64,000 nt of DNA. It comes from CAVYOE01 sp963770155. Its GTDB lineage: Bacteria > Actinomycetota > Thermoleophilia > Solirubrobacterales > 70-9. Shown in pieces: positions 55,276-63,627 of this stretch (its first letter is position 1; every line of letters begins with the position of its first letter). Below the pieces are notes generated by a model. It was not told where the DNA came from and made no database searches. It was given only the letters and a program-made list of their open reading frames with translations. The DNA lies in NCBI GenBank assembly GCA_963770155.1, contig CAVYOE010000001.1, forward strand, positions 682,001 to 746,000, given 5' to 3'. Both the position numbers and the translations under genes were made by a program.

Positions 55276-56581
55276 CTTCGGCGTCTTCGCGCGCCCGCTC
55301 CTCGCGAGCCTCGTCCGCGACCTGCTCGTCGTGAACCATTTCCTCGTCGAAGGCGAGGCCCTGGTGGTGGAGGGTGTGCCCGAGCAGGTCCTTCTTGGTG
55401 CGCAGGTACTCCTCGTTGTGCGGGTTCGGGACCTGCTCGATCGGGACCTGGTCGGTGACCGAGAGGCCGTAGCCCTCGAGCCCGCGGATCTTCTTCGGAT
55501 TGTTGGTGAGGATTCGAATGCTGGAGAGGCCGAGGTCGCCGAGGATCTGCGCACCGATCCCGTAGTCGCGAAGATCGGCCGGCAGGCCCAGCTTCAGGTT
55601 GGCCTCGACCGTGTCGAGGCCGTCTTCCTGGAGGCGGTAGGCACGCAGCTTGTTGAGCAGTCCGATGCCGCGGCCCTCCTGGGAGAGGTATAGGAGGACC
55701 CCCTCCCCTTCCTTCTCGATCATCGCCAGCGCCGCTTCGAGCTGCTCGCCGCAGTCGCACCGGAGCGAATGGAAGACGTCACCTGTGAGGCACTCGCTGT
55801 GGACCCGAACCAGGACGTCCTCCTTGCCGGCGACGTCTCCCTTGACCATCGCGACGTGGTGCTTGTCGTCGATCAAGGAGCGGTAGCCGACCGCGCTGAA
55901 CTCGCCGAAGGCTGTCGGCAGCTTCGTCGCGACGATCCGCTCGATCAGCTTCTCGGTGCGCCGGCGGTAAGCGACCAGCTCGGCGACCGTGATCATTTTC
56001 AGCTCGTGCTCCTCGCAGTACGGGAGCAGGTCGTCGACTCGGGCCATGGTCCCGTCCTCGTTCATGATCTCGCAGACGACCGCGGCCGGAATCAATCCGG
56101 CGAGCCGGGCGAGATCGACGCCGGCCTCGGTGTGACCCGTGCGCTCCAGCACCCCGCCGGCCTTCGACTTGAGGGGAAAGACGTGACCCGGCTGGGCGAT
56201 GTCGGCTGGCTTGGTGTGCGGATCGATCGCCACCTGGATCGTGTGGGCCCGGTCGTGGGCCGAGATCCCGGTGGTGACGCCTTCGGCCGCTTCGATCGCG
56301 ACGGTGAACGCCGTCTTCAACGGCGACTCGTTCTTGGCCGCCATCAAGTCGAGGCCGAGCTCGTCACATCGCTCCGGGGTCAGCGCCAGGCAGATCAGGC
56401 CCCGGGCATGCTTGGCCATGAAGTTGATCGCCTCCGGTGTGGCGAACTGGGCGGCGAGGACCAGGTCGCCCTCGTTCTCCCGGTCCTCGTCGTCACAGAC
56501 GACGACCATGCGGCCGCGGCGGATGTCCTCGATCGCCTCCTCGATCGTGGCGAAGCGGGATGTTTCGGTTTCCGGGGTCAT
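55268..56581 (-). CDS. ribBA: Bifunctional DHBP synthase / GTP cyclohydrolase II
   Basis: RibBA (437 aa) supplies both riboflavin precursors. The N-terminal DHBP synthase (about 1-210) has D-D-E-D-R-E-N-E-G-D and H-T-E-A-G-V-D; the C-terminal cyclohydrolase II has R-V-H-S-E-C-L-T-G-D with the zinc cysteines in C-D-C-G and S-Q-E-G-R-G-I-G-L. The ATG at 56581 overlaps the ribE stop (ATGA); the long frame running upstream of it is not coding. Confidence 0.96.
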   Translation of the reverse strand: MTPETETSRFATIEEAIEDIRRGRMVVVCDDEDRENEGDLVLAAQFATPEAINFMAKHARGLICLALTPERCDELGLDLMAAKNESPLKTAFTVAIEAAEGVTTGISAHDRAHTIQVAIDPHTKPADIAQPGHVFPLKSKAGGVLERTGHTEAGVDLARLAGLIPAAVVCEIMNEDGTMARVDDLLPYCEEHELKMITVAELVAYRRRTEKLIERIVATKLPTAFGEFSAVGYRSLIDDKHHVAMVKGDVAGKEDVLVRVHSECLTGDVFHSLRCDCGEQLEAALAMIEKEGEGVLLYLSQEGRGIGLLNKLRAYRLQEDGLDTVEANLKLGLPADLRDYGIGAQILGDLGLSSIRILTNNPKKIRGLEGYGLSVTDQVPIEQVPNPHNEEYLRTKKDLLGHTLHHQGLAFDEEMVHDEQVADEAREERAREDAEDG

Positions 56582-57189
56582 CGGTCCTCGCTTTCGGATG
56601 GTGGCACGGCCTCCCCGGAGCGCTGCAGGTAGCGGGCCACCAGGTCGCACTCCAGGTTTACCCGGTCGCCCTCCGACAGAGACCCCAGAGTGGTGCGCTC
56701 GAGTGTTTCCGGGATCAACGAAACCTCGAAGCCGGCCCCCTCCACCGCGGAGACCGTGAGGCTGACGCCGTCGACCGCGATCGAGCCGCGCTCGGCGATC
56801 AGCGGCAAGAGCTCCCCCGCTGCCTCGATCCGGAGCCGGCGGGCGATCCCGTCCTCGGTCACCGCGGTGACTTCGCCGATCCCGTCGACGTGGCCCTGCA
56901 CGATGTGACCCCCGAGCCGATCGGAGGCCCGCAGGGGAAGTTCGAGGTTGACGGCGTCCCCGGCCTCGAGACCGCCGAGCGTGGTCAGCTCCAGCGTCTG
57001 GTTCATGACGTCCGCCTCGAAGCTGCCGTTGCCCACGGCCGCCGCAGTCAGACAGGCGCCGCATACAGCGACCGAATCTCCCTGATCGAGCTTGGACGAG
57101 AGCGCCGTCGTCACCCGCAGCCGTGAGCCGCCGGAGGTGCCCTCCACCGTCTCGATCTTCCCGATGTCGGAAACGAGGCCGGTGAACAT
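56578..57189 (-). CDS. ribE: Riboflavin synthase alpha chain
   Basis: RibE (203 aa) dismutates two lumazines to riboflavin. It opens M-F-T-G-L-V-S-D-I-G and consists of two similar lumazine-binding domains; the second has G-G-H-I-V-Q-G-H-V-D-G. The ATG overlaps the ribD stop by one base (TGATG). Some annotation schemes call this gene ribC. Confidence 0.95.
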   Translation of the reverse strand: MFTGLVSDIGKIETVEGTSGGSRLRVTTALSSKLDQGDSVAVCGACLTAAAVGNGSFEADVMNQTLELTTLGGLEAGDAVNLELPLRASDRLGGHIVQGHVDGIGEVTAVTEDGIARRLRIEAAGELLPLIAERGSIAVDGVSLTVSAVEGAGFEVSLIPETLERTTLGSLSEGDRVNLECDLVARYLQRSGEAVPPSESEDR

Positions 57190-58283
57190 CACCACTCCCG
57201 CAGCCGTGCGCGGATCAGGAGGTCGGCGCCGACGGTTTCGTGTTCGACCGAGATCGGGGCGATCGCTTCGCCGACGCTCGAGCCTGCGAACGGCCCGGGT
57301 GCTTCCGGATCCCCGAGCAACAGCGGCGAGATGAACAGGCGAAACTCGTCGATCTCGCCGGCTTCGAGGAAGGCGGCGGCCAGGGTCGGGCCGCCCTCCA
57401 GGAAGAGATCGGTGATGCCGCGCTCGCTGAGCTCCTCGAGCGCCGCAGGGAGGCTGTTCGCTGAGATCAACTCGGCGCCGGCGGCTTGGAGGGCTTCGGT
57501 GCGCTCCGGAGGGATGCCGGAGCCGGCGACCACGCAGAGTGGTGCTTCTCCGATCGAGCTGACCAGGTTCGAATCCAGCGGCAGCCTCGCGTCGCGATCG
57601 AACACGACCCGGGACGGCTGTTCTGTCGGCTCGAACTCGCGGACCGTGAGCAGCGGGTCGTCGGCGAGCGCGGTTCCGATCCCGACTGCCACCGCGTCGG
57701 CCTGGGCGCGCCAGCTGTGAACGAGGCTGCGGGCCTCCGGCCCGGTGAACCAACCCCCGCCCGGGACGGCGACCCGGCCGTCGACCGTGGAGGCAGCCTT
57801 GTAGGTGACCAGCGGCTTGCCGGTGCGGGCGTGCTTGCGGAAGGGCTGCACCAGCCGGCGCGCCGCCGCCGCGTCGGCGCCATGAACTTGCTCGACCTCG
57901 ATGCCGGCGTCGCGCAGCACCGCCGGGCCCCGTCCGGACGCCTTGTCGCTCGGGTCATCGGTGCCGATCACGACTCGCGCCAATCCGGCTTCTACGATCG
58001 CCTCGGTGCACGGAGGCTGGCGGCCGGTGTGGGCACAGGGCTCGAGCGTGACGAACATGGTCGCGCCCGCGGGATCCTCGCCGCGTGAGCGGCAGTCCTC
58101 GAGCGCCGCGCGCTCGGCGTGGAGGCCGCCGAGCTCGGCGTGGAAGCCCTCACCGATGACGCCGCCGTCGCGCACGATCACCGCGCCAACCATGGGATTA
58201 GGGCTGACCCGGCCGCGGCCGCCCTCGGCCAGCTCGAGCGCCCTGCGCATGTGAGCTGCTTCCTGTTCGGTGCGGACCGTCAA
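57189..58283 (-). CDS. ribD: Bifunctional riboflavin deaminase/reductase
   Basis: RibD (364 aa) performs the second and third steps after GTP cyclohydrolase II. The deaminase domain (about 1-150) has H-A-E-R-A-A-L-E and P-C-A-H-T-G-R-Q-P-P-C for zinc; the reductase domain (about 155-364) has V-T-Y-K-A-A-S-T-V-D-G-R and E-G-G-P-T-L-A-A-A-F. A TTG start is chosen because AAGGAG sits about 10 nt upstream; the ATG at 58250 would lack it. No FMN riboswitch is visible in the 107-bp gap upstream. Confidence 0.94.
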   Translation of the reverse strand: MTVRTEQEAAHMRRALELAEGGRGRVSPNPMVGAVIVRDGGVIGEGFHAELGGLHAERAALEDCRSRGEDPAGATMFVTLEPCAHTGRQPPCTEAIVEAGLARVVIGTDDPSDKASGRGPAVLRDAGIEVEQVHGADAAAARRLVQPFRKHARTGKPLVTYKAASTVDGRVAVPGGGWFTGPEARSLVHSWRAQADAVAVGIGTALADDPLLTVREFEPTEQPSRVVFDRDARLPLDSNLVSSIGEAPLCVVAGSGIPPERTEALQAAGAELISANSLPAALEELSERGITDLFLEGGPTLAAAFLEAGEIDEFRLFISPLLLGDPEAPGPFAGSSVGEAIAPISVEHETVGADLLIRARLREW

Positions 58284-58302
58284 GCCGAGCTCCTTCGACT
58301 GA

Positions 58303-58318
58303 TTGACTGGTCAGTCAA
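58303..58318. promoter_or_regulatory. Inverted repeat between ribD and the glycosyltransferase gene
   Basis: TTGACTG and CAGTCAA arms separated by GT form a 16-bp near-perfect palindrome in the divergent promoter gap, 19 bp from the ribD start. It looks like a repressor operator (TetR-like in style), and both strands also offer a TTGACT -35-like hexamer. No regulator gene is nearby. Confidence 0.45.
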
Positions 58319-58377
58319 CCAGGATTCTAGCGCCCGTCAGACGGCGCAAGGATTGCCGCGCAGGCCGCACGCACGGC

Positions 58378-58383
58378 TACGCT
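58378..58383 (+). promoter_or_regulatory. Putative -10 element for leaderless glycosyltransferase gene
   Basis: TACGCT ends 7 nt before the GTG start of the gene at 58391; there is no Shine-Dalgarno. Confidence 0.35.
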
Positions 58384-58390
58384 TCGCCGC

Positions 58391-59407
58391 GTGAAGCTGA
58401 TCATCCAGATCCCGGCCCTGAACGAGGAGGCGGTCCTCCCCGTAACCCTGGGCGAGCTGCCGCGGCGGGTCGAGGGCTTCGACACGGTCGAATGGCTGGT
58501 AGTCGACGACGGCTCCAGCGACCGCACGGTCGCGGTCGCGCGCGAGCACGGCGTCGATCACGTCGTGAGGATGACCACCAACCGCGGCCTCGCGGCGGCG
58601 TTCCAGGCCGGCCTCGACGCAAGCCTCAAGCTCGGTGCCGACGTGATCGTCAACACCGACGCCGACAACCAGTACGCCGCCGCTGACATCCCAGAGCTCG
58701 TCGCGCCGATCGTCGCCGGCAAGGCCGACATGGTGGTCGGCAACCGCGAGGTGCAGCGGATCGAGCACTTCTCCCGGGTGAAGAAGCTCCTCCAACGGAT
58801 CGGGAGCTGGGTCGTGCGCCAGGCATCTGGTACCGACGTGCCCGACACTACCTCGGGGTTCCGGGCCTACAACCGCGAAGCCGCGATCCAGACCATCGTC
58901 GTCTCGGAGTTCACCTACACGCTGGAAAGCCTGATCGCCGCGCGCAAGATGATGATCACGGTGGACCACGTGCCGGTGAGGACGAACGAGGTCAGCAGGG
59001 AGTCGCGCCTGTTCCCCTCGATCTCCTCCTATGTCGCGCGCAACGCGCTCTCGATCTTTCGCGCCTATTCGATGTACCACCCCCTGCGGGTATTCAGCGT
59101 GGCCGCGATCCTGCTGGGACTGGCCGCGCTCGGGGCCTGGACGCCGTTCCTCTATGACTGGATCGCCAACGGCGACAGCTCTGGCCACGTCCAGTCGCTC
59201 ATCCTCGGCGCCGTGCTGGCGATCGCCGCGGTGCAGCTGTTCGCGCTCGGAGTGGTCGGCGACATCCTCGCCGGACAGCGGGCAATCACCCAGCGAGTGT
59301 TCGAGCGGGTGCGGCGGATCGAGCTGCAGCTCGGGGTCGAGCCCTCGCATTACGAGGGAGAGAACCCCCCGCCGCCTGAGTCGGTCGAGCGCATCGGCGT
59401 CCGTTGA
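58391..59407 (+). CDS. Family 2 glycosyltransferase (polyprenol-phosphate sugar transferase type)
   Basis: A 338-aa membrane-associated glycosyltransferase. The GT-A fold is seen from P-A-L-N-E-E-A, D-D-G-S-S-D and the metal-binding N-T-D-A-D-N-Q-Y (about residue 95). Two C-terminal membrane helices (about 235-260 and 270-300) place it with dolichol-phosphate-mannose/undecaprenyl-phosphate sugar transferases. It overlaps the flippase gene by four bases, so both likely serve cell-surface glycan synthesis. Sugar unknown. Confidence 0.85.
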   Translation: MKLIIQIPALNEEAVLPVTLGELPRRVEGFDTVEWLVVDDGSSDRTVAVAREHGVDHVVRMTTNRGLAAAFQAGLDASLKLGADVIVNTDADNQYAAADIPELVAPIVAGKADMVVGNREVQRIEHFSRVKKLLQRIGSWVVRQASGTDVPDTTSGFRAYNREAAIQTIVVSEFTYTLESLIAARKMMITVDHVPVRTNEVSRESRLFPSISSYVARNALSIFRAYSMYHPLRVFSVAAILLGLAALGAWTPFLYDWIANGDSSGHVQSLILGAVLAIAAVQLFALGVVGDILAGQRAITQRVFERVRRIELQLGVEPSHYEGENPPPPESVERIGVR

Positions 59408-60795
59408 GCCCGGAGCCAAGCGCGCGGGGGTACGGGCGCACCGCATCTCTGCTCTCCGTCGGGGTCGGGGCCACCGGCCTGGTCACCTACCTCTTCTTCG
59501 TCCTCGCCTCCCACAATCTCTCGAGGGAGGAATACGGCGAGATCGCGGTGCTGTGGTCGGTCGTGTTCATCACGATCTCGACCATCTACCGCCCGGTGGA
59601 GCAGCTGCTCTCCCGGACGATCGCCGAGCGGGAGGAGTCCGGCACCTCGGTGCGCGAGCCGATACGGGTCGCGGCCACGATCCAGGGGTCGCTCTCGCTG
59701 CTCTTCGGCGCGCTCATCCTGATCTTCAGGGGGCCGCTCCAGGACGACCTGCTCTCCGGCAGCGAGGACCTCTACTGGGTGCTGCTGGTGGCGATCGTCG
59801 CCTACGGCGCCAGCTACTTCGCGCGCGGCTTCCTCGCCGGCAGCAGGCGGCTGCCGCTTTACGCCGCCCTGATGCTCTCCGAATCGATTTCGAGAACCGC
59901 GTGCGCCCTGTTCGTCGCCGTCGGCCTCACCAGCGGCCAGTCCGCGGTGGCGATCGGGATCGCCGTCGCGCCGGTGCTTTCGCTGGTGGTCGTCCCCTTC
60001 GCCTTTCTTAGAAGGCCGACAAGGGCCATTCAACCCGAACCCACCCCCGGCGGCCCCGGAAGCGAAGCTGAGGAGCCGCCGGAAAAAGCAGAGTTCACGC
60101 TCTCCCACGGCGGGGGCTTTGCCGCTGCAGTCCTCGTGATCATGTTCAGCGAGCAGACCTTCCTCAACGCCGGCGTCCTCATCGTTCGCGGCGCAGAAGG
60201 AGCTGCCGCAGCCGGCTTCATCTTCAACGTCCTGATGATCGCGCGGGCGCCACTGCAGCTCTTCCAGGCGGTCTCGACCAGCCTCCTCCCCCACCTGACC
60301 GCTCTGCGCACCCGAGGCGCGGCCGGTGACGAGCGGGCCTTTCGAGACTCCGTCCGGGTGACGATCCTGGCGATCTCGGCAATCGCGGGGCTCGTGGGGT
60401 TGGCGATGCTCGCCGCTGGCCCGGACCTGATGCAGATCGCCTTCGGCAAGAAGTTCGAGTACGACCGCGCCGGCCTCCTGATCGTCACCGGCGGTATGGG
60501 CCTCTACCTGGCGGCGGCGACACTCAACCAGGCTGCGCTGGCCCAGGGGCAAGTTCGGCGCGCCGCGACCTGTTGGATCGCCTGCGCCGCCGGATTCGTG
60601 ATTTGGTGCCTGCTGCCCGTGGTCGGAGACGAGTTCAGAAAGGTCGAGATCGGCTTCACCGTTGCAGCCGCCTGCCTCTGCGCCTTGCTCTATCTGCTGT
60701 ACCGCAGCCCCCATCCACGGACGCAGGACCGGGTAGAGCCCGGCTCCGGCCAGGAGATCGAGGCCCAGATCGCCGCCGCCGACGAGGCGGGTTAG
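59404..60795 (+). CDS. Polysaccharide/lipid flippase (Wzx/MOP family)
   Basis: A 463-aa integral membrane protein with about 12 helices and no signal peptide. Layout and the early R-E-E-Y-G-E-I-A-V segment fit the MOP superfamily (Wzx-type translocases of lipid-linked sugars). A hydrophilic Pro/Glu-rich loop (about 200-238) divides the halves. The TTG start overlaps the glycosyltransferase stop (TTGA), suggesting coupling. Substrate unknown. Confidence 0.78.
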   Translation: MSPEPSARGYGRTASLLSVGVGATGLVTYLFFVLASHNLSREEYGEIAVLWSVVFITISTIYRPVEQLLSRTIAEREESGTSVREPIRVAATIQGSLSLLFGALILIFRGPLQDDLLSGSEDLYWVLLVAIVAYGASYFARGFLAGSRRLPLYAALMLSESISRTACALFVAVGLTSGQSAVAIGIAVAPVLSLVVVPFAFLRRPTRAIQPEPTPGGPGSEAEEPPEKAEFTLSHGGGFAAAVLVIMFSEQTFLNAGVLIVRGAEGAAAAGFIFNVLMIARAPLQLFQAVSTSLLPHLTALRTRGAAGDERAFRDSVRVTILAISAIAGLVGLAMLAAGPDLMQIAFGKKFEYDRAGLLIVTGGMGLYLAAATLNQAALAQGQVRRAATCWIACAAGFVIWCLLPVVGDEFRKVEIGFTVAAACLCALLYLLYRSPHPRTQDRVEPGSGQEIEAQIAAADEAG

Positions 60796-60804
60796 CGGGC
60801 CGCG

Positions 60805-62598
60805 ATGAGCGATGCCGAGCTGATCCTCCTCGCGGGGGCGCTGCTCGCGGTGGGGATCGGGGCCGCCCTGATCGCCGACCGGGTTCGCGTCCCTGGGCTG
60901 ATCCTCTTCCTCGGCCTCGGCATGCTGGTCGGCTCCGAGGGGATCGGCGGAGTCGAATTCGACGACGCGGAGCTGACCAAGACCCTGGGTGCGATCGGGC
61001 TGGCCCTGATCCTGTTCGAGGGTGGACTCACGGCCGGCTGGGGCGAGATCCGGCCGGTGCTCGGGACCGCGATCGCCCTGAGCACGATCGGCACCCTGGT
61101 GACCGCGCTGATCGCCGGCCTGGCCGCGACCTGGATCTTCGACTTCGGCATTCTCGAGGGGCTGATCGTCGGCTCGGCGATCGCCGCCACCGACTCGGCC
61201 GCGATCTTCGCGGTGCTGCGCGGATCGAACCTGAACCGGCGGCTGGCTCGCACCCTCGAGGGTGAGTCGGGTTTCAACGACCCCGTCGCGGTGCTGCTCG
61301 TAACGGGCTTCATCGACTGGCTCGAGCTCCCCGACTACGGCGCTCTCAACATGGCTGTTGATCTCGGCGGGAGCCTCGCCCTCGGAGCGGCGCTCGGGAT
61401 CGGCATCGGATTGGCAGCGCGGTGGGCGTTCCGAGCGCTCCCGTACCCCACGCTCGGGCTCTATCCGGTCGCCTCGGTTGCAGCTGCGGCACTCTCCTAC
61501 GGCCTCGGAGAGTCGCTGGGGGGCTCTGGCTTCCTCGCCGTGTACATAACGGGCCTCGCCCTGGGCACCGGGGCGGTCCCGGCTCAGCGGACGGTCGCCG
61601 CCTTCCATCAAGGGCTCGCCTGGGTCTCGCAGATCGCGCTCTTCTTCTTGCTCGGGCTCCTGGTCTTTCCTAGCGAGCTGCTCGACGTGGCGGTCAAGGG
61701 CCTGCTGCTCTCGGCGGCGCTGATTCTGGTGGCGCGACCTGTGGCGGCCCTCGTCTCGACTGTGGTCACCCCGTTCAACCTCCGCGAGCGACTGATGCTC
61801 GCTTGGGCAGGGCTACGTGGCGCCGTCCCGATCTGGCTGGCAACCTTGCCGGTGATCGATGGCGTCACCGGCTCGGAGGAAATGTTCAGCATCGTCTTCT
61901 TCGTCGTCGTCACCTCCACCTTGATCCAGGGGGCGAGCTTCGAGCCCCTTGCGCGGCTGCTGCGCGTTACCTCGACCACGCCGGCGCTGCCCCGGCCGCT
62001 GGTCGAAACCGGAGCAATCCGGCAGCTCGGCGGTGAGGTATTTGCCTACCAGGTGCCGAAGGGCGCAGCGATCGCCGGCCGTGCTGTCCGCGACCTCGGG
62101 CTACCCCGTGAAGCGCTGGTCAACGTGATCGTTCGCGACGCGGCCGCGATCCCGCCGCGGGGCTCGACCGAGATCGAGGAGGGAGACGAGTTGCACATCC
62201 TGGTTCGGGCCAAGCAGCGTCCCGAGGTCGAGGGGCTGGCCGAGCGCTGGCGCGAAGGACCGCTGTTCGAGCCACCGCGCCCGCCGCAGACGACCCGCGG
62301 CGCTCCCCAGGTGTTCACGGTGAGACCGTGGCAGGACATCGACGGCGACCCGGGACGTCCGTCCGTCCTCGACGGAGTCGAGATCGCGAGCCGGTTGCGA
62401 ACCAGGAGCGACGAGCCGGGCGCGCTGGTGGCCCTCAGCGACGGCCGCTACGCGGTGACCGGATCGAGCTACATGGCGGTCGGGGGCCGCCGGCAGGTTG
62501 CGCGATGGTGCGAGCAGCGGTTCGAGCGGGCTGAGACCGGCGCCGAGCGCGCCTGGTGGCAGGAGGTGACGGGCGTCCTCAACGCCCCAAGCCGATGA
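60805..62598 (+). CDS. K+/H+ antiporter, CPA1 (NhaP2/CvrA-like)
   Basis: A 597-aa antiporter. About 12-13 membrane helices (1-390) form the CPA1 transporter with the ion-binding segment A-A-T-D-S-A-A-I and the E-G-E-S-G-F-N-D-P-V-A motif. A cytoplasmic RCK_C (TrkA-C) domain (about 410-475) and a further 120-residue C-terminal region follow, as in NhaP2/CvrA. It likely balances potassium and pH. It starts 9 bp after the flippase gene; link to glycan genes is not obvious. Confidence 0.85.
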   Translation: MSDAELILLAGALLAVGIGAALIADRVRVPGLILFLGLGMLVGSEGIGGVEFDDAELTKTLGAIGLALILFEGGLTAGWGEIRPVLGTAIALSTIGTLVTALIAGLAATWIFDFGILEGLIVGSAIAATDSAAIFAVLRGSNLNRRLARTLEGESGFNDPVAVLLVTGFIDWLELPDYGALNMAVDLGGSLALGAALGIGIGLAARWAFRALPYPTLGLYPVASVAAAALSYGLGESLGGSGFLAVYITGLALGTGAVPAQRTVAAFHQGLAWVSQIALFFLLGLLVFPSELLDVAVKGLLLSAALILVARPVAALVSTVVTPFNLRERLMLAWAGLRGAVPIWLATLPVIDGVTGSEEMFSIVFFVVVTSTLIQGASFEPLARLLRVTSTTPALPRPLVETGAIRQLGGEVFAYQVPKGAAIAGRAVRDLGLPREALVNVIVRDAAAIPPRGSTEIEEGDELHILVRAKQRPEVEGLAERWREGPLFEPPRPPQTTRGAPQVFTVRPWQDIDGDPGRPSVLDGVEIASRLRTRSDEPGALVALSDGRYAVTGSSYMAVGGRRQVARWCEQRFERAETGAERAWWQEVTGVLNAPSR

Positions 62599-62608
62599 GG
62601 CGCAGGTA

Positions 62609-63316
62609 CTACTCGGCCCCGGCGGCTGTGGCGATCTCGCGGTAGGCGGCGCCGGGATCGTCGGCTCCGAACACCGCAGAGCCGGCTACGAACAGACCAG
62701 CCCCGGCGTCGGCGACGCTCGGTGCCGTCGCCGGATCGATTCCACCGTCTACCTGGATCGCGGCCTCGGAATGCGCGGCGGCGAGCCGCTGCACCTTCCC
62801 GGGCGAAGAGGCAATGAAGGGCTGGCCGCCCCATCCAGGGTTGACAGTCATGCAGAGGATCAGGTCGGCACATCCGACCAGCTCGCCCGCGGTGTCGACC
62901 GAAGTGCCCGGGTTGAGCGCGAGACCGGCAAGGCAGCCGAGCTCGCGGATCGCAGCCAGGGTCCGGTTCGCGTGCGCGGTCGCCTCCGCATGAATCGTGA
63001 TGCAGTCCGCGCCCGCCTTCGCGAAGGCCTCGATCTGCTCCTCGGGCCGCTCGATCATCAAGTGACAGTCGATTGCGCCGCCTCCATCGTGGACGAGATC
63101 CGCGATCGATTCGGCGATCAGGGGACCGATCGTGATCGGCGGTACGAAGTGCCCGTCCATGACGTCGACGTGGATGATCCGAGCGCCGGCCGCCATCACC
63201 TCCTCGACCTGGGATCCGAGCTTGGCGAAGTTCGCCGAGAGAATCGAGGGGGCGACGCGCTTCGAGCTGAACAGCGCCCGGGCTGACTCTGCGGCTTTCT
63301 CGGTCGCGGCTTCCAT
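62609..63316 (-). CDS. rpe: Ribulose-phosphate 3-epimerase
   Basis: Rpe (235 aa) interconverts ribulose 5-phosphate and xylulose 5-phosphate. The TIM barrel shows A-P-S-I-L-S-A-N-F, H-V-D-V-M-D-G-H-F-V-P, H-L-M-I-E-R-P, and M-T-V-N-P-G-W-G-G-Q, with V-D-G-G-I near the end. Sixteen extra N-terminal residues precede the conserved start. It lies 16 bp after the zinc-ribbon gene in a fmt-x-rpe order known from other actinobacteria. Confidence 0.95.
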   Translation of the reverse strand: MEAATEKAAESARALFSSKRVAPSILSANFAKLGSQVEEVMAAGARIIHVDVMDGHFVPPITIGPLIAESIADLVHDGGGAIDCHLMIERPEEQIEAFAKAGADCITIHAEATAHANRTLAAIRELGCLAGLALNPGTSVDTAGELVGCADLILCMTVNPGWGGQPFIASSPGKVQRLAAAHSEAAIQVDGGIDPATAPSVADAGAGLFVAGSAVFGADDPGAAYREIATAAGAE

Positions 63317-63332
63317 GGTCAGGGCATTGAGA

Positions 63333-63602
63333 TCAGATCGACCTCAGCATCGAGTGCTGGCAGTGCTGGCAGCGCATGTCCTCGGTCCGGCTCATCCGGG
63401 CAATCGTCTGGTGCTCGCCGCAGTTGGGGCACTGCGAAACGAGCTCGAACCGGCGCAGGCAGTAGACGCAGACGAATCGCCCCGGCAACTGCGCCGGGCG
63501 CAGCCAGGGCTCGCCACAGCCGGGGCATTCCGGCCGGGTGAGCGACGCATCGGACTCGTTGGCCGCGGACGCGGGGCTCTGCTCTTCTGGCTCCTCCGCC
63601 AT
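63333..63602 (-). CDS. Small zinc-ribbon protein
   Basis: An 89-aa protein with three CxxC pairs and one more: C-P-G-C, C-V-Y-C, C-P-N-C, C-Q-H-C, enough for two zinc ribbons. The N-terminus is an acidic disordered stretch. The start at the inner ATG (63602) is supported by TAACAT 10 nt upstream. Function unknown; it could be a nucleic-acid-binding adaptor. Between fmt and rpe. Confidence 0.8.
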   Translation of the reverse strand: MAEEPEEQSPASAANESDASLTRPECPGCGEPWLRPAQLPGRFVCVYCLRRFELVSQCPNCGEHQTIARMSRTEDMRCQHCQHSMLRSI

Positions 63603-63627
63603 GGCTCCGACGATGTTACGGGTGCGG

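Noticed and set aside
58284..58390. FMN riboswitch before ribD
   Set aside because: The 107-bp gap lacks the RFN consensus blocks (AGGATCAAT-type and GATTCGG-type segments) and is too short with the start so close.
59350..61611. 753-aa minus-strand open frame
   Set aside because: Antisense shadow of the flippase and antiporter genes; Asp/Glu/Arg-rich without structure.
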